In this document: positions 1 through 8,009 of the stretch, one piece after another | Numbering within the stretch: the first letter of the stretch is position 1 | Layout of the letters: each line of letters starts with the position of its first letter | DNA from: an uncultured Blautia sp. | GTDB lineage: Bacteria; Bacillota; Clostridia; Lachnospirales; Lachnospiraceae | Reading direction: 5' to 3' | Assembly (NCBI GenBank): GCA_900540785.1 | Contig: UQHF01000036.1 | Coordinates: forward strand, 1 to 35,853 | DNA length: 35,853 bases | Notes under the pieces: generated by a model | What the model was told of the DNA's origin: nothing | Database searches by the model: none | What the model saw: the letters and a program-made list of their open reading frames with translations, nothing else | Translations under genes and position numbers: made by a program

Positions 1-46
1 TTAATTTTTCATGTTTTCAGAAACAATTATTTCCGACAGCTCAATT

Positions 47-75
47 AGATTACCATAGGAGGGGATGTCTGTCAA
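47..75 (-). promoter_or_regulatory. sigma-A-type promoter reading out of the left edge
   Basis: On the minus strand TTGACA (70-75) is followed after exactly 17 bp by TAATCT (47-52). It points leftward, so it would drive a gene outside the window. It lies just beyond the terminator of the cvpA cluster, which fits a new transcription unit starting here. The short open stretch running into position 1 is not convincing as a gene. Nothing else is seen in the first 100 bases. Confidence 0.55.
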
Positions 76-109
76 CACTTTTTTACATTTTTTTCAAAAA
101 ACATCGAAA

Positions 110-149
110 AACAAAACCTCCCCGAAAAGCCGCAGCTTCTCCGGGGAGT
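110..149 (-). terminator. Rho-independent terminator after cvpA cluster
   Basis: On the minus strand a GC-rich stem (CTCCCCG at 142-148 pairing with CGGGGAG at 118-124, extended by GAGAAGC/GGCTTTTC) is followed by a T-rich tail. It sits directly after the cvpA stop codon and probably ends the LysM/DUF5711/CvpA transcript. Confidence 0.8.
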
Positions 150-154
150 CTGAT

Positions 155-862
155 TCAGCGCCCATAAAAAATTCCTGTAAACAGTTTTGCCAGAATATTA
201 TTCTCATAGAGCACACGAAGCATATTATCCTTTTCTATCATTTCAAATCCCGCTTTTCCCACAGATGTTTCACAGAAAATCGTGAGAACAAGCATGGCAA
301 CCCATATAAAAAGAATCGCCTTCACCCCTCCAAGCAGTCCTCCTGCTATTTTATTCACCCCATGAATCACAGGCAGACGGGCAATGAGATTTAAAGCATA
401 CGTTACCATACGTATGGAAACAGTCACAAGAAAGAAGGACAGCAAAAAGGAAATCCCATTTACCACAAGCGTTGCCAGATAACCTGAGATATATTCAATA
501 AAAGACTGCGCAGCAAGATAACTGTATGTCTCCTGACTGCTGTTTTTCAGAATATTCTCTGCAATAATCTCCGGTACCCCCATCTCTTCCAGCACCTTCT
601 TCTTTTCTTCTGTCCCCGGTTCCCCGGTCATACCTGTTTTCTCCTTTGCGAATTCCTCCACGCCTCCCTGGATTTCTCTGTAAACAGGAGTGTTTTCCCG
701 TATAAATGTATTCACATACGGATTGACGAACCATACTCCCACAAAAGACAAAATCACAAGGAAGGTGGATACCGCCTCCTTTATAAATCCCCTTCTGAAT
801 CCGACAAAACAGGAAAAAACAAGAAACGCAGCTGTAATAAGCCCAAGCCATGTCCAGTTCAT
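155..862 (-). CDS. cvpA: CvpA family membrane protein
   Basis: A 235-residue integral membrane protein of the CvpA/colicin V production family. The N-terminus shows the family pattern of a first membrane segment followed by GFRRGFIKEAVS and a second segment. After a charged extracytoplasmic stretch (about residues 50-115) two further hydrophobic segments follow. Family members occur widely in bacteria; their biochemical role is not settled and they are linked to envelope stress and purine or colicin phenotypes. The ATG at 862 has an AGGAGG-type ribosome site 8 bases upstream. It is the last gene of a same-strand cluster, 16 bases behind the DUF5711 gene, and a terminator follows. Confidence 0.8.
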   Translation of the reverse strand: MNWTWLGLITAAFLVFSCFVGFRRGFIKEAVSTFLVILSFVGVWFVNPYVNTFIRENTPVYREIQGGVEEFAKEKTGMTGEPGTEEKKKVLEEMGVPEIIAENILKNSSQETYSYLAAQSFIEYISGYLATLVVNGISFLLSFFLVTVSIRMVTYALNLIARLPVIHGVNKIAGGLLGGVKAILFIWVAMLVLTIFCETSVGKAGFEMIEKDNMLRVLYENNILAKLFTGIFYGR

Positions 863-878
863 ATCATTTCCTCCTGCT

Positions 879-2117
879 TTAAGAAAGTTTTATCACATTT
901 ACGCCATTTTCCAGCACGAGGAGGTAGCGATTCCAGCCAAGCTTAAAGAAATCGTGGATTGTTCCGTCTACAGTTCCGGAATATTTCTCAACGCCCCTGC
1001 TGTTCATTACACACATTTGAGAACTGTTATACATCAGAATATTTCCGTCACTGATTTCGATTTCCGTATAAGGAATATTAAAATCTTTTTTAAACTTGAG
1101 CTTCCCGGATGTAGAATATACTTCCATTGTATATAATTTATCTTTTTTGTCATTTTTAAATACAAGACCGATCATCTCATCATCAAAAAATGTACTTACA
1201 ATTTCTTTCTCGACTTTTACCGTTTTTCCCTCTTTGGGAATCTGTTTTCCGTCATATAAGGTAAAGCCGTCATCGCGAAGAGCAACGGACTGATTTTCTC
1301 CAAGATATTCCACCTGAGGAACCACTGTTCCGTCGTATGTGTACCCGCTTACAATCCTGTCGTCTTCGTTCTGTCCCACATCGCCGAAATTATAAAACGC
1401 CACATAACTTGTTGTTTCTCCGCCGTCCACAAACTGGTATGCCACCATCATAATAGTACCGTCATCGGAAATCGCCACATCCATAGGGTATCCGGGATCT
1501 TCCAGTTTTGTCTGATTTTCTGCGATCAGGCTTCCGTCTGAACCGTAAAAATTAATCCACGTTTCGTCTCCCCCATCTAAAATCGCTGCAACAAGACCGC
1601 TGGAAGAAATGCTGGCTTTTACGATCGTATAAGAAGTCGTGACGGTTCCCGTGAGACCTTCTCTGTCAAAAATTGCGATCGTATTTCCATCTACATCTGC
1701 TACTACAGCCTTGTCCTCATTTACATCTGCCACCGGATTCTGCATGGCACAGGTTTCGCTCCATACGGTTTCCAGACTGTCGGACACAAGGGAAATACTG
1801 TCCGGACTGTAGCGGAGGATTTTTCCTGCCATTTCTTCATACTTTGTGGAAACAATATCCTCCTGCTCGCTTGTCTGCAGAGTTTTATAATCGTGATAGC
1901 TTCTTTTTTCCATGTAAAAGAGCACTGCAAAAACAATTCCTGCTACTGCTGCCGCAGTAAGCGCTGTTTTTTTTGCCCTTGAGTAACGGTGTCTGGAAAG
2001 CCGCGCCTTATATTCATTTCCCGAGGCTGCCTGCTGTTCTTTTAAAAGCTTTGCCTTCTGCGCCCTTAACTTTTTCTTTTTGTACCTCTTTTTTATATTT
2101 TTTAATGTATTTGCCAT
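879..2117 (-). CDS. DUF5711-like single-pass membrane protein with beta-propeller-like ectodomain
   Basis: 412 residues. A very basic N-terminal cytoplasmic tail (residues 1-50, rich in K/R) precedes one membrane segment (about 51-68, TALTAAAVAGIVFAVLFYM). The remainder is predicted extracytoplasmic and carries repeated short beta units of the type ADVDGNTIAIFDREG and NFYGSDGSLIAE, resembling WD/PQQ-like propeller blades. This matches the architecture of the DUF5711 family of Clostridia, recognised from memory. No catalytic residues are evident. The function is unknown; position between a LysM protein and CvpA suggests an envelope role. ATG with AGGAGA six bases upstream. Confidence 0.65.
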   Translation of the reverse strand: MANTLKNIKKRYKKKKLRAQKAKLLKEQQAASGNEYKARLSRHRYSRAKKTALTAAAVAGIVFAVLFYMEKRSYHDYKTLQTSEQEDIVSTKYEEMAGKILRYSPDSISLVSDSLETVWSETCAMQNPVADVNEDKAVVADVDGNTIAIFDREGLTGTVTTSYTIVKASISSSGLVAAILDGGDETWINFYGSDGSLIAENQTKLEDPGYPMDVAISDDGTIMMVAYQFVDGGETTSYVAFYNFGDVGQNEDDRIVSGYTYDGTVVPQVEYLGENQSVALRDDGFTLYDGKQIPKEGKTVKVEKEIVSTFFDDEMIGLVFKNDKKDKLYTMEVYSTSGKLKFKKDFNIPYTEIEISDGNILMYNSSQMCVMNSRGVEKYSGTVDGTIHDFFKLGWNRYLLVLENGVNVIKLS

Positions 2118-2178
2118 ATTTCTCCTGCTGTTCTCCTGATTATTTATGTGTATCTACACGCCATTATAGCACAATTTT

Positions 2179-3498
2179 TTACGGCAGTACAATTATCTGT
2201 CCCGGATAAATAATTTCCTGTTCGGAAAGTCCGTTTAAGCGGCAGATTTCTTCAATGGCATCTGTACTCCCATAACGTGCAACACTGATCTGATATAACG
2301 TGTCCCCCGGACGAATCACATAAGATTCTTTTGTCCCTGCTGCCGTCTCCTCGCTTACGGACTCGTTCTGTCCGGAAACCTCCTGTTCCGAAACATTATG
2401 TTCTGTCTGTTCTGTGTTTTTCTGTTTTTCCAACGCCTCTCTTCGCTTTGCCTTTCTTACGTCAGATTCTTCTCTGTAAACAGAACTGCCGTCTGTTTCC
2501 TGTACGGGCGCTGCCGTAATCTCCGGTGTCACAGTCCGGGGTTCCCGTTTCTCTTCCACAGGCGCTTCTGACAGTTTCTGAGTGGGTACGGGCGTCACAG
2601 CGGGCGCCGATGTAAGCTGAGGCTTCGGATCTTCCTTCTTTTTCTTTGTTTTCGCCTCTATTACAGAAGAAACCTGCGCGGTCTCTCCTGTGTCCTGTTT
2701 TACCGTCCTGTAATCCTGATAAAAGTTCACACCCACAGCAAAGACTGCCGCAGCAAGCACGGCTGTGGCTGCATAAGAAAATACAGACGTCTTTTCTTCC
2801 TGCTTTTCCGATTTCTCCGCCCCGTCCTCCTTCTTCTTCCCGTTAATTATCTTCCGTATATTTTTTACCGTGTCATCTCCTGTCTCCTCTGCATTTTCCA
2901 TCTGTACATCTGAATTGTTGTCTATCATATACGCCTGCATTTGCGGATTTTTTTCGTAATAAATATAATATCCTCTCTGGCGTACAAGATTTCCGTTTTC
3001 ATATCTGAAAAATCCGTCCTCCCGCTCTACAGGCTCCATAAGCATAAGAACCTTTTCTCCTCCGAAATTTTTTACATGGGCTTTTGTAAAAACTTCCGTT
3101 GCGGCAACCGGACACTCCGGCTGTGCAAAAAACCATCCGACTACCTCCTGATTTTCAAAATATTTCTTCTGTGCCTCGTGTATATCCGCCCATATTTCCT
3201 CCGAAAAATCAATGTGCTCTCTGGCAGCCTCCATATTTTTTGCAAGAATCGCCCCTTTTACAAAGACATAGGCAATCCCATCCTGCCATTTCATTTCTCC
3301 TGTCAGTACAGCCGCACATCCTTCTTTACTCCCCAGTATTTTTTCTGATGATGCCGTTCGTCCAAGAAACGTGTACACATAATCTTCGATGTAAATGCGG
3401 CAGTCCCCGCTGATAAATCCTATCTGGCGTATGTTTCTCGGAACAGAGACAATATCTGCCCCCTCCTGTTTCTCCTCCTTATAGATAACTTCTATCAT
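2179..3498 (-). CDS. LysM protein with N-terminal MPN/JAB-like (degenerate) domain
   Basis: 439 residues with a composite layout. Residues about 20-185 look like an MPN/JAB fold: a strand pattern around AAVLTGEMKWQDGIAYVFVKGAI (62-84) and a VGWFFAQPE motif (120-128) where active family members have GWxHSHP. Residues about 239-258 form one membrane segment. A long, low-complexity K/E/P/T linker follows (about 265-388). A C-terminal LysM domain (about 391-438, YVIRPGDTLYQIS through YPGQIIVLP) should bind peptidoglycan. The cytoplasmic N-domain, membrane anchor and outside LysM suggest a protein tethering something to the wall. The metal ligands of a JAMM peptidase are absent. First gene of the cluster; ATG with GGGGTGATG upstream. 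Confidence 0.7.
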   Translation of the reverse strand: MIEVIYKEEKQEGADIVSVPRNIRQIGFISGDCRIYIEDYVYTFLGRTASSEKILGSKEGCAAVLTGEMKWQDGIAYVFVKGAILAKNMEAAREHIDFSEEIWADIHEAQKKYFENQEVVGWFFAQPECPVAATEVFTKAHVKNFGGEKVLMLMEPVEREDGFFRYENGNLVRQRGYYIYYEKNPQMQAYMIDNNSDVQMENAEETGDDTVKNIRKIINGKKKEDGAEKSEKQEEKTSVFSYAATAVLAAAVFAVGVNFYQDYRTVKQDTGETAQVSSVIEAKTKKKKEDPKPQLTSAPAVTPVPTQKLSEAPVEEKREPRTVTPEITAAPVQETDGSSVYREESDVRKAKRREALEKQKNTEQTEHNVSEQEVSGQNESVSEETAAGTKESYVIRPGDTLYQISVARYGSTDAIEEICRLNGLSEQEIIYPGQIIVLP

Positions 3499-3600
3499 CT
3501 CACATCACCCCTTCGTGTATCAGCATACCACAGGAAAAATGCGGATTTTATCAAATTATAATACCCCTTCTTCATAATTTAGCGACAGATTTTGCACTCT

Positions 3601-3630
3601 GCATATTTTTTCCTTTTTCTGGATATGATG
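3601..3630 (+). promoter_or_regulatory. sigma-F-like forespore promoter of yyaC
   Basis: GCATA (3601-3605), 15 bp, GGATATGATG (3621-3630). Both elements fit the B. subtilis forespore sigma-F pattern (GYWTA and GGHWAWNHTR) as I recall it. It ends 29 bases before the yyaC ATG. No good sigma-A promoter is seen in front of this gene. Sigma-G recognition would be a close alternative. Confidence 0.5.
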
Positions 3631-3659
3631 AAAGCAAAAGAACTGCGAAAGGATTTCTT

Positions 3660-4214
3660 ATGGCTTTCTATATTAATGCGAAAAAAACAGATTCTCCGGC
3701 GGAGATTTCTTATCTTTTAAAAAAATGTATTCTTCATCACCCGGCAAAATGGACGGAACTTGTTTTTCTCTGTATCGGAAGTGACAGAGTGACAGGAGAC
3801 TGCCTCGGACCTTATATCGGACACTCACTGAGCAGCCTTCAGATTCCCGGAATTTTTGTATATGGGACCCTCTCAGATCCTGTTCACGCTCTGAATCTGA
3901 AAGAGACAGACAAACAGATCAAGGCGGCACACCCGTCCGCTCTTGTCATTGCCATCGACGCCGCTCTTGGTACAAAAAAACACCTGGGCTACGTGACCAT
4001 TGAAAATGGCGCACTTTACCCAGGTGCAGGCGTTCAGAAAGAACTTCCTCCTGTCGGTGATATTCACATAACAGGAATCGTAAATATTTCAGGGCTTCTG
4101 GAACAGATGACACTCCAGAGTACCCGGCTTTCTACTGTTATTTTTCTTGGAGATACAATCATAAAAGGGATTACCGGCATGATCCCGGCAAAAGCTTTTA
4201 CGCGAACTCTTTAA
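3660..4214 (+). CDS. yyaC: spore protease-like YyaC (DUF1256)
   Basis: 184 residues, the usual length of YyaC. The motif CIGSDRVTGDCLGP (residues 38-51) and the strand IAIDAALG (97-104) match the GPR-like YyaC family and supply the conserved acidic residues (D42, D47, D100) that correspond to the aspartates of GPR, the germination protease for small acid-soluble spore proteins. YyaC is a sporulation protein whose substrate is not well defined. AAAGGA lies 6 bases before the ATG. It is the lone plus-strand gene between two minus-strand blocks, and its last 17 bases overlap the end of the convergent transketolase gene. The presence of this gene supports a spore-forming host. Confidence 0.85.
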   Translation: MAFYINAKKTDSPAEISYLLKKCILHHPAKWTELVFLCIGSDRVTGDCLGPYIGHSLSSLQIPGIFVYGTLSDPVHALNLKETDKQIKAAHPSALVIAIDAALGTKKHLGYVTIENGALYPGAGVQKELPPVGDIHITGIVNISGLLEQMTLQSTRLSTVIFLGDTIIKGITGMIPAKAFTRTL

Positions 4215-5136
4215 TCTGTTTGTAAATGCCTTCTGCATCAAGACCATATTTTTCAAGAAGAGCCACTGCAGGACCAGATTCTCCAAATACGTCGTTGATA
4301 CCGATACGTTTTACAGGAACAGGCGCTTTTTCTGCCAGACATTCGCATACTGCGCTTCCAAGTCCGCCGATCACAGAATGTTCCTCTACTGTCACAACTT
4401 TTCCTGTTTCTTTTGCGGCAGCCACTACAAGCTCCTCATCAAGAGGCTTAATGGTATGGATATTGATCACCTTTGCGTCAATTCCTTCTGCTGCCAGCTT
4501 TTCAGCGGCTTCCAGAGAAGGTGCAACACAAAGTCCGTTTGCGATAATGGTAAGGTCTTTTCCCTCGCGGAGAACAATGCCTTTTCCAAGCTCAAATTTA
4601 TAATCCGGGTTATCGTTGATAACCGGCACTGCAAGACGTCCAAAACGCATATAAACAGGACCTACGTGCTCGTAAGCCGCCTCTACCATAGCTTTTGCCT
4701 CAATATCATCGGAAGGGCTTGCAACTACCATTCCCGGGATCACACGCATAACTGCAAAATCTTCACAGCACTGATGGGTTGCTCCGTCCTCGCCTACGGA
4801 AATTCCACCGTGTGTTGCGCCGATTTTTACATTTAATTTCGGGTATGCAACAGAGTTGCGAACCTGCTCAAAGGCACGTCCTGCCGCAAACATGGCAAAT
4901 GTGCTGACAAAAGGAACCTTGCCTGTTGCTGCAAGTCCTGCTCCGATACCAACCATATTACATTCTGCAATACCACAGTCAATGTGGCGTTCCGGAAATT
5001 CTTTTTTGAAGACACCTGTCTGAGTTGCTGCTGCAAGGTCTGCGTCCAGAACCACTAAATCCTCATGTTTTTTTCCAAGCTCAACAAGCGCTGCTCCGTA
5101 GCTTGCTCTTGTAGCGATTTTCTTTACTTCTGACAT
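4198..5136 (-). CDS. tktB: transketolase, C-terminal subunit
   Basis: 312 residues carrying the pyrimidine-binding and C-terminal domains of transketolase. The start ATRASYGAALVEL and the IDCGIAECNMVGIGAG segment hold the catalytic glutamate (E58) that activates thiamine diphosphate in the partner subunit. GGISVGEDGATHQ and the C-terminal VVTVEEHSVIGGLGSA are typical. The enzyme moves two-carbon units between pentose and other sugar phosphates in the cytoplasm. It overlaps the N-terminal subunit gene by 13 bases, implying translational coupling of a heteromeric enzyme. DXP synthase is excluded by the split form and motif set. Its stop overlaps convergent yyaC. Confidence 0.92.
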   Translation of the reverse strand: MSEVKKIATRASYGAALVELGKKHEDLVVLDADLAAATQTGVFKKEFPERHIDCGIAECNMVGIGAGLAATGKVPFVSTFAMFAAGRAFEQVRNSVAYPKLNVKIGATHGGISVGEDGATHQCCEDFAVMRVIPGMVVASPSDDIEAKAMVEAAYEHVGPVYMRFGRLAVPVINDNPDYKFELGKGIVLREGKDLTIIANGLCVAPSLEAAEKLAAEGIDAKVINIHTIKPLDEELVVAAAKETGKVVTVEEHSVIGGLGSAVCECLAEKAPVPVKRIGINDVFGESGPAVALLEKYGLDAEGIYKQIKEFA

Positions 5137-5963
5137 AATGCTTCACCTGCCTTTTCCAAATCTGCCATTGCAATTTCGTACTCCTCATCATTCGGAGCTT
5201 TTCCGTGCCAGCCCGCCTGATTTTCCATAAAGGAAACGCCTTTTCCTTTTACCGTCTTCATAATGATGGCAACCGGCATCTCTTTTGTTGCTCTCGCCTC
5301 GTCAAAGGCAGCTTTTAACTGATCCATATCATTTCCGTCTTCTACGTTAATTACATGGAAGTTAAATGCCTCGAATTTTTTATCGATCGGATATGGAGAA
5401 CATACATCGTCAATTTTACCGTCAATCTGAAGTCCGTTGTTATCTACGATCACAACAAGATTGTCCAGTTTTCTGTGACCTGCAAACATGGCAGCCTCCC
5501 AGACCTGGCCTTCCTGGATTTCACCGTCTCCGAGAAGTGTATACACACGGTAGGAATCACCGCTTAATTTTGCGGAAAGCGCCATTCCAACTGCTGCTGA
5601 AATACCCTGTCCAAGGGAACCGCTTGACATATCTACACCTGGAATATGTTTCATATCCGGGTGTCCCTGTAAATAGGAACCGAGATGACGAAGCGTTTTT
5701 AAATCTTCTTTCGGGAAATATCCTCTTTCTGCAAGAGCGGAATAAAGTCCCGGAGCTGTGTGGCCTTTGGAAAGGACAAAACGGTCTCTGTCCGCTTTTT
5801 TCGGATCTTTCGGGTCGATGTTCAGCTCTTCAAAATACAGATAAGTAAAAAGGTCTGCAGCAGAGAGAGAACCGCCCGGGTGTCCTGCTTTTGCTGCATG
5901 GACTGCTGTCACGATGTCTTTGCGGACTTCGTTTGCAATTTTCTGAAGTTCTAATTTCTCCAT
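5124..5963 (-). CDS. tktA: transketolase, N-terminal subunit
   Basis: 279 residues, the usual size of a stand-alone transketolase N-half. The thiamine diphosphate/metal motif runs from GDGEIQEG (145-152) to VDNNGLQIDG (173-182). The active-site histidines are present in AGHPGG (H28), SKGH (H68) and QGHPD (H101). It binds the diphosphate end of the cofactor and works with the adjacent C-terminal subunit. AAAGGAG precedes the ATG. The gene begins 20 bases after transaldolase, so the three form one pentose phosphate operon. Confidence 0.93.
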   Translation of the reverse strand: MEKLELQKIANEVRKDIVTAVHAAKAGHPGGSLSAADLFTYLYFEELNIDPKDPKKADRDRFVLSKGHTAPGLYSALAERGYFPKEDLKTLRHLGSYLQGHPDMKHIPGVDMSSGSLGQGISAAVGMALSAKLSGDSYRVYTLLGDGEIQEGQVWEAAMFAGHRKLDNLVVIVDNNGLQIDGKIDDVCSPYPIDKKFEAFNFHVINVEDGNDMDQLKAAFDEARATKEMPVAIIMKTVKGKGVSFMENQAGWHGKAPNDEEYEIAMADLEKAGEALCQK

Positions 5964-5983
5964 GATATTCTCCTTTGAAATTA

Positions 5984-6640
5984 TTATTTGTCGCCAAAAA
6001 CAGCTCTGTAATCTTCCTGGAATTTTTTGATTCCCGCGTCAGTTAAAGGATGATGAAGCATCTGCTCCAGAACCTTAAACGGAACCGTGGCAATGTCTGC
6101 GCCTGCAAGAGCGCACTCTGTCACGTGCATAGGGTGACGAACGCTTGCTGCAATAATTTCTGTAGGAATGTCTGCAACTGCAAACATCTCTGCGATTTCA
6201 CGGATCAGGGCAACTCCGTCTGTAGAAATATCATCCAGTCTTCCCAGGAACGGAGATACGTATGATGCGCCTGCTCTCGCTGCAAGGAGCGCCTGATTTG
6301 CTGTGAAAATAAGGGTCACGTTTGTCTTGATTCCCTCTGCTGCAAGAACCTTTACTGCTTTTAAGCCCTCTCCTGTCATAGGAATTTTCACTACCATGTT
6401 CGGGTGAATGGCTGCAATTTCGCGTCCTTCTCTGATCATGCCCTCTGCGTCTGTTGTGGTTGCTTTTACCTCTCCGCTGATCGGGCCGTCTACGATAGTC
6501 GTGATTTCTTTGATCACCTCATTGAAATCTCTTCCCTCTTTTGCAATAAGGGACGGATTGGTCGTAACACCGCAGATAATTCCCATGTCATTTGCTGCCT
6601 TAATATCCTCTACTTTTGCTGTGTCAATAAAAAATTTCAT
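5984..6640 (-). CDS. tal: small transaldolase (TalC/FSA family)
   Basis: 218 residues, the length of the small TalC/MipB/FSA family. The Schiff-base lysine is K85 in MVVKIPMT, the same number as in E. coli FSA. GVTTNPSLIAKEG and NVTLIFTANQALLAARAGASYVSPFLGR are family signatures. Where FsaA has Gln59 in its FAQVMATT segment this protein has Glu (E57 in SGEVKATT), the residue associated with true transaldolase activity, so transaldolase is preferred over fructose-6-phosphate aldolase. The ATG at 6640 is chosen over upstream codons because AGGAGG lies 8 bases before it and the protein then starts MKFFIDTA as in relatives. First gene of the tal-tkt operon. Confidence 0.9.
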   Translation of the reverse strand: MKFFIDTAKVEDIKAANDMGIICGVTTNPSLIAKEGRDFNEVIKEITTIVDGPISGEVKATTTDAEGMIREGREIAAIHPNMVVKIPMTGEGLKAVKVLAAEGIKTNVTLIFTANQALLAARAGASYVSPFLGRLDDISTDGVALIREIAEMFAVADIPTEIIAASVRHPMHVTECALAGADIATVPFKVLEQMLHHPLTDAGIKKFQEDYRAVFGDK

Positions 6641-6695
6641 CTTCTTTTCCTCCTGAATTTTCATTTGAATTTTCGTTCTGTTTCCTGATAAATTC

Positions 6696-6723
6696 ATTAT
6701 AGCAAACTCTTTTGGAAGTGCAA
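6696..6723 (-). promoter_or_regulatory. promoter of the transaldolase-transketolase operon
   Basis: Minus strand TTGCAC (6718-6723), 16 bp, TATAAT (6696-6701), about 55 bases before the transaldolase ATG. The leader then contains the AGGAGG site. The repeats at 6737-6782 lie just upstream. Confidence 0.6.
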
Positions 6724-6736
6724 TACAGGGTACAAG

Positions 6737-6782
6737 TTTATTAATAAATATAGAATTAATAATTATAGTTTTTATTAATAAA
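6737..6782. repeat. pair of identical 12-bp palindromes, candidate operators
   Basis: TTTATTAATAAA occurs at 6737-6748 and again at 6771-6782, each a perfect palindrome, 34 bp apart, with a partly related AATTAATAATTAT between them. They lie between the LacI-type gene and the transaldolase promoter. They could be operators for that regulator or upstream AT-rich activating DNA. The whole stretch 6725-6895 is very A+T-rich and holds no gene. Confidence 0.4.
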
Positions 6783-6898
6783 TCTTATCCTGTATTTTAT
6801 TGATACACGCAAATACTTCGGAAAAGCAGTTTTATTATTATTAATATTTTTCACTTCACTGTTTATTTAATTTTACTTGTATGCTTTTGCATATCAGA

Positions 6899-7984
6899 TC
6901 AGGTTCTGGCGTAACCTGTTGTCCTTCGGACAATTACCTTTGGGGTATATTCTATGTTATAAAGGCTTGTTGGCTGCGTATCCATATAGAACTTTTCTAC
7001 CGTATCTATTTTCCGGATGATAATATCGCAGGCATCGCGCCCTTTTAACGCTACAAAATGATCGATCGTTGTCAGGGAAATTCTCTCAATCCCGGAATAA
7101 AAAATGTTGTCACAGCCTATGACAGAAACATCTTTTGGAACATGAAGGCGTGCTTTCCTGAGGGCATCGATGGCTCCGATCGCCATCATATCATTCTGCC
7201 CGGCAATCGCCGTAAAGTTTGCCCCTTCTTCCAGAAGCTCTGTCGTAAGCTGAAATCCCATTGCATACTCGGAATCCATACGCGGATTTCTCCGGTCCAT
7301 CGCCTCGTCCGCAGCTTTTATGATCACATGACCCTTAAGCCCGGCGCTCTCAAATTCCCGGACAAATCCGTCAATTCGTCTGGAACGCTGCCACTGTCTC
7401 TTTGTAAGAGGCGGCGTAATAAATGCCACATCCCTGTGCCCAAGATCAAGAAGATGGCGCGCCATCATTTTCCCCACTACTGTATTATCCTGATTGATCG
7501 CGTCCACTGTCGTTGTTTTTTCTTTGTTGCTTATAATGACAAGGGGAATTTCCTTTGCCATTTCCTCAACCTGCTTCTGAAAATCAGGGCTTGGGTTGGA
7601 AGCATATATAATCCCTCTGGGCTTCACCGCCCCCATCATCTTTAAGTATTTCTCTTCAAGCTGAGGGTCCCTCTGGGTATTACAGATAAAAACACCGTAT
7701 CCCTGCTCGTTTGCCACAGACTCAATCCCCTGGAGCAAAAGCACATAGTAAGGACTTGTAAGGGTAGGACAAAATACAACGATCAGCTTTTCTTTTTTAT
7801 TTTCTCTTCTGTTTCTTCGCCCCGGAAGTTCATATCCCAGTTCCTTTGCCGCCTGTTCTACTTTGCGCACAGTTTCTCTTGAAAAAGAAACGCTGCATTT
7901 CTGATTCAGGATCATGGAAACAGTTGCCTGGGAAACTCCCGCCAGCTTTGCCACGTCACTTGACGTTGCTTTTTTTCTTGCCAA
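6899..7984 (-). CDS. LacI family transcriptional regulator
   Basis: 361 residues. The N-terminal helix-turn-helix (about residues 6-30, SSDVAKLAGVSQATVSMILNQ) and following hinge helix are typical of the LacI/GalR family. A periplasmic-binding-protein-like effector domain follows (LIVVFCPTLTSPYYVLLLQGIE from about 70, VIGCDN near 290). The effector cannot be read from sequence. The start is a TTG at 7984 with AAGGAG 9 bases upstream. It is downstream of recR by 25 bases and upstream of the transaldolase operon, so control of sugar-phosphate genes is plausible but unproven. Confidence 0.85.
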   Translation of the reverse strand: MARKKATSSDVAKLAGVSQATVSMILNQKCSVSFSRETVRKVEQAAKELGYELPGRRNRRENKKEKLIVVFCPTLTSPYYVLLLQGIESVANEQGYGVFICNTQRDPQLEEKYLKMMGAVKPRGIIYASNPSPDFQKQVEEMAKEIPLVIISNKEKTTTVDAINQDNTVVGKMMARHLLDLGHRDVAFITPPLTKRQWQRSRRIDGFVREFESAGLKGHVIIKAADEAMDRRNPRMDSEYAMGFQLTTELLEEGANFTAIAGQNDMMAIGAIDALRKARLHVPKDVSVIGCDNIFYSGIERISLTTIDHFVALKGRDACDIIIRKIDTVEKFYMDTQPTSLYNIEYTPKVIVRRTTGYART

Positions 7985-8009
7985 AGTTTCTCACTCCTTT
8001 TTCGGGAGA

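Noticed and set aside
1..64. Possible C-terminal coding fragment on the minus strand (ending VSENMKN)
   Set aside because: The frame is closed within about 30 codons by a stop and overlaps a promoter that explains the sequence better.
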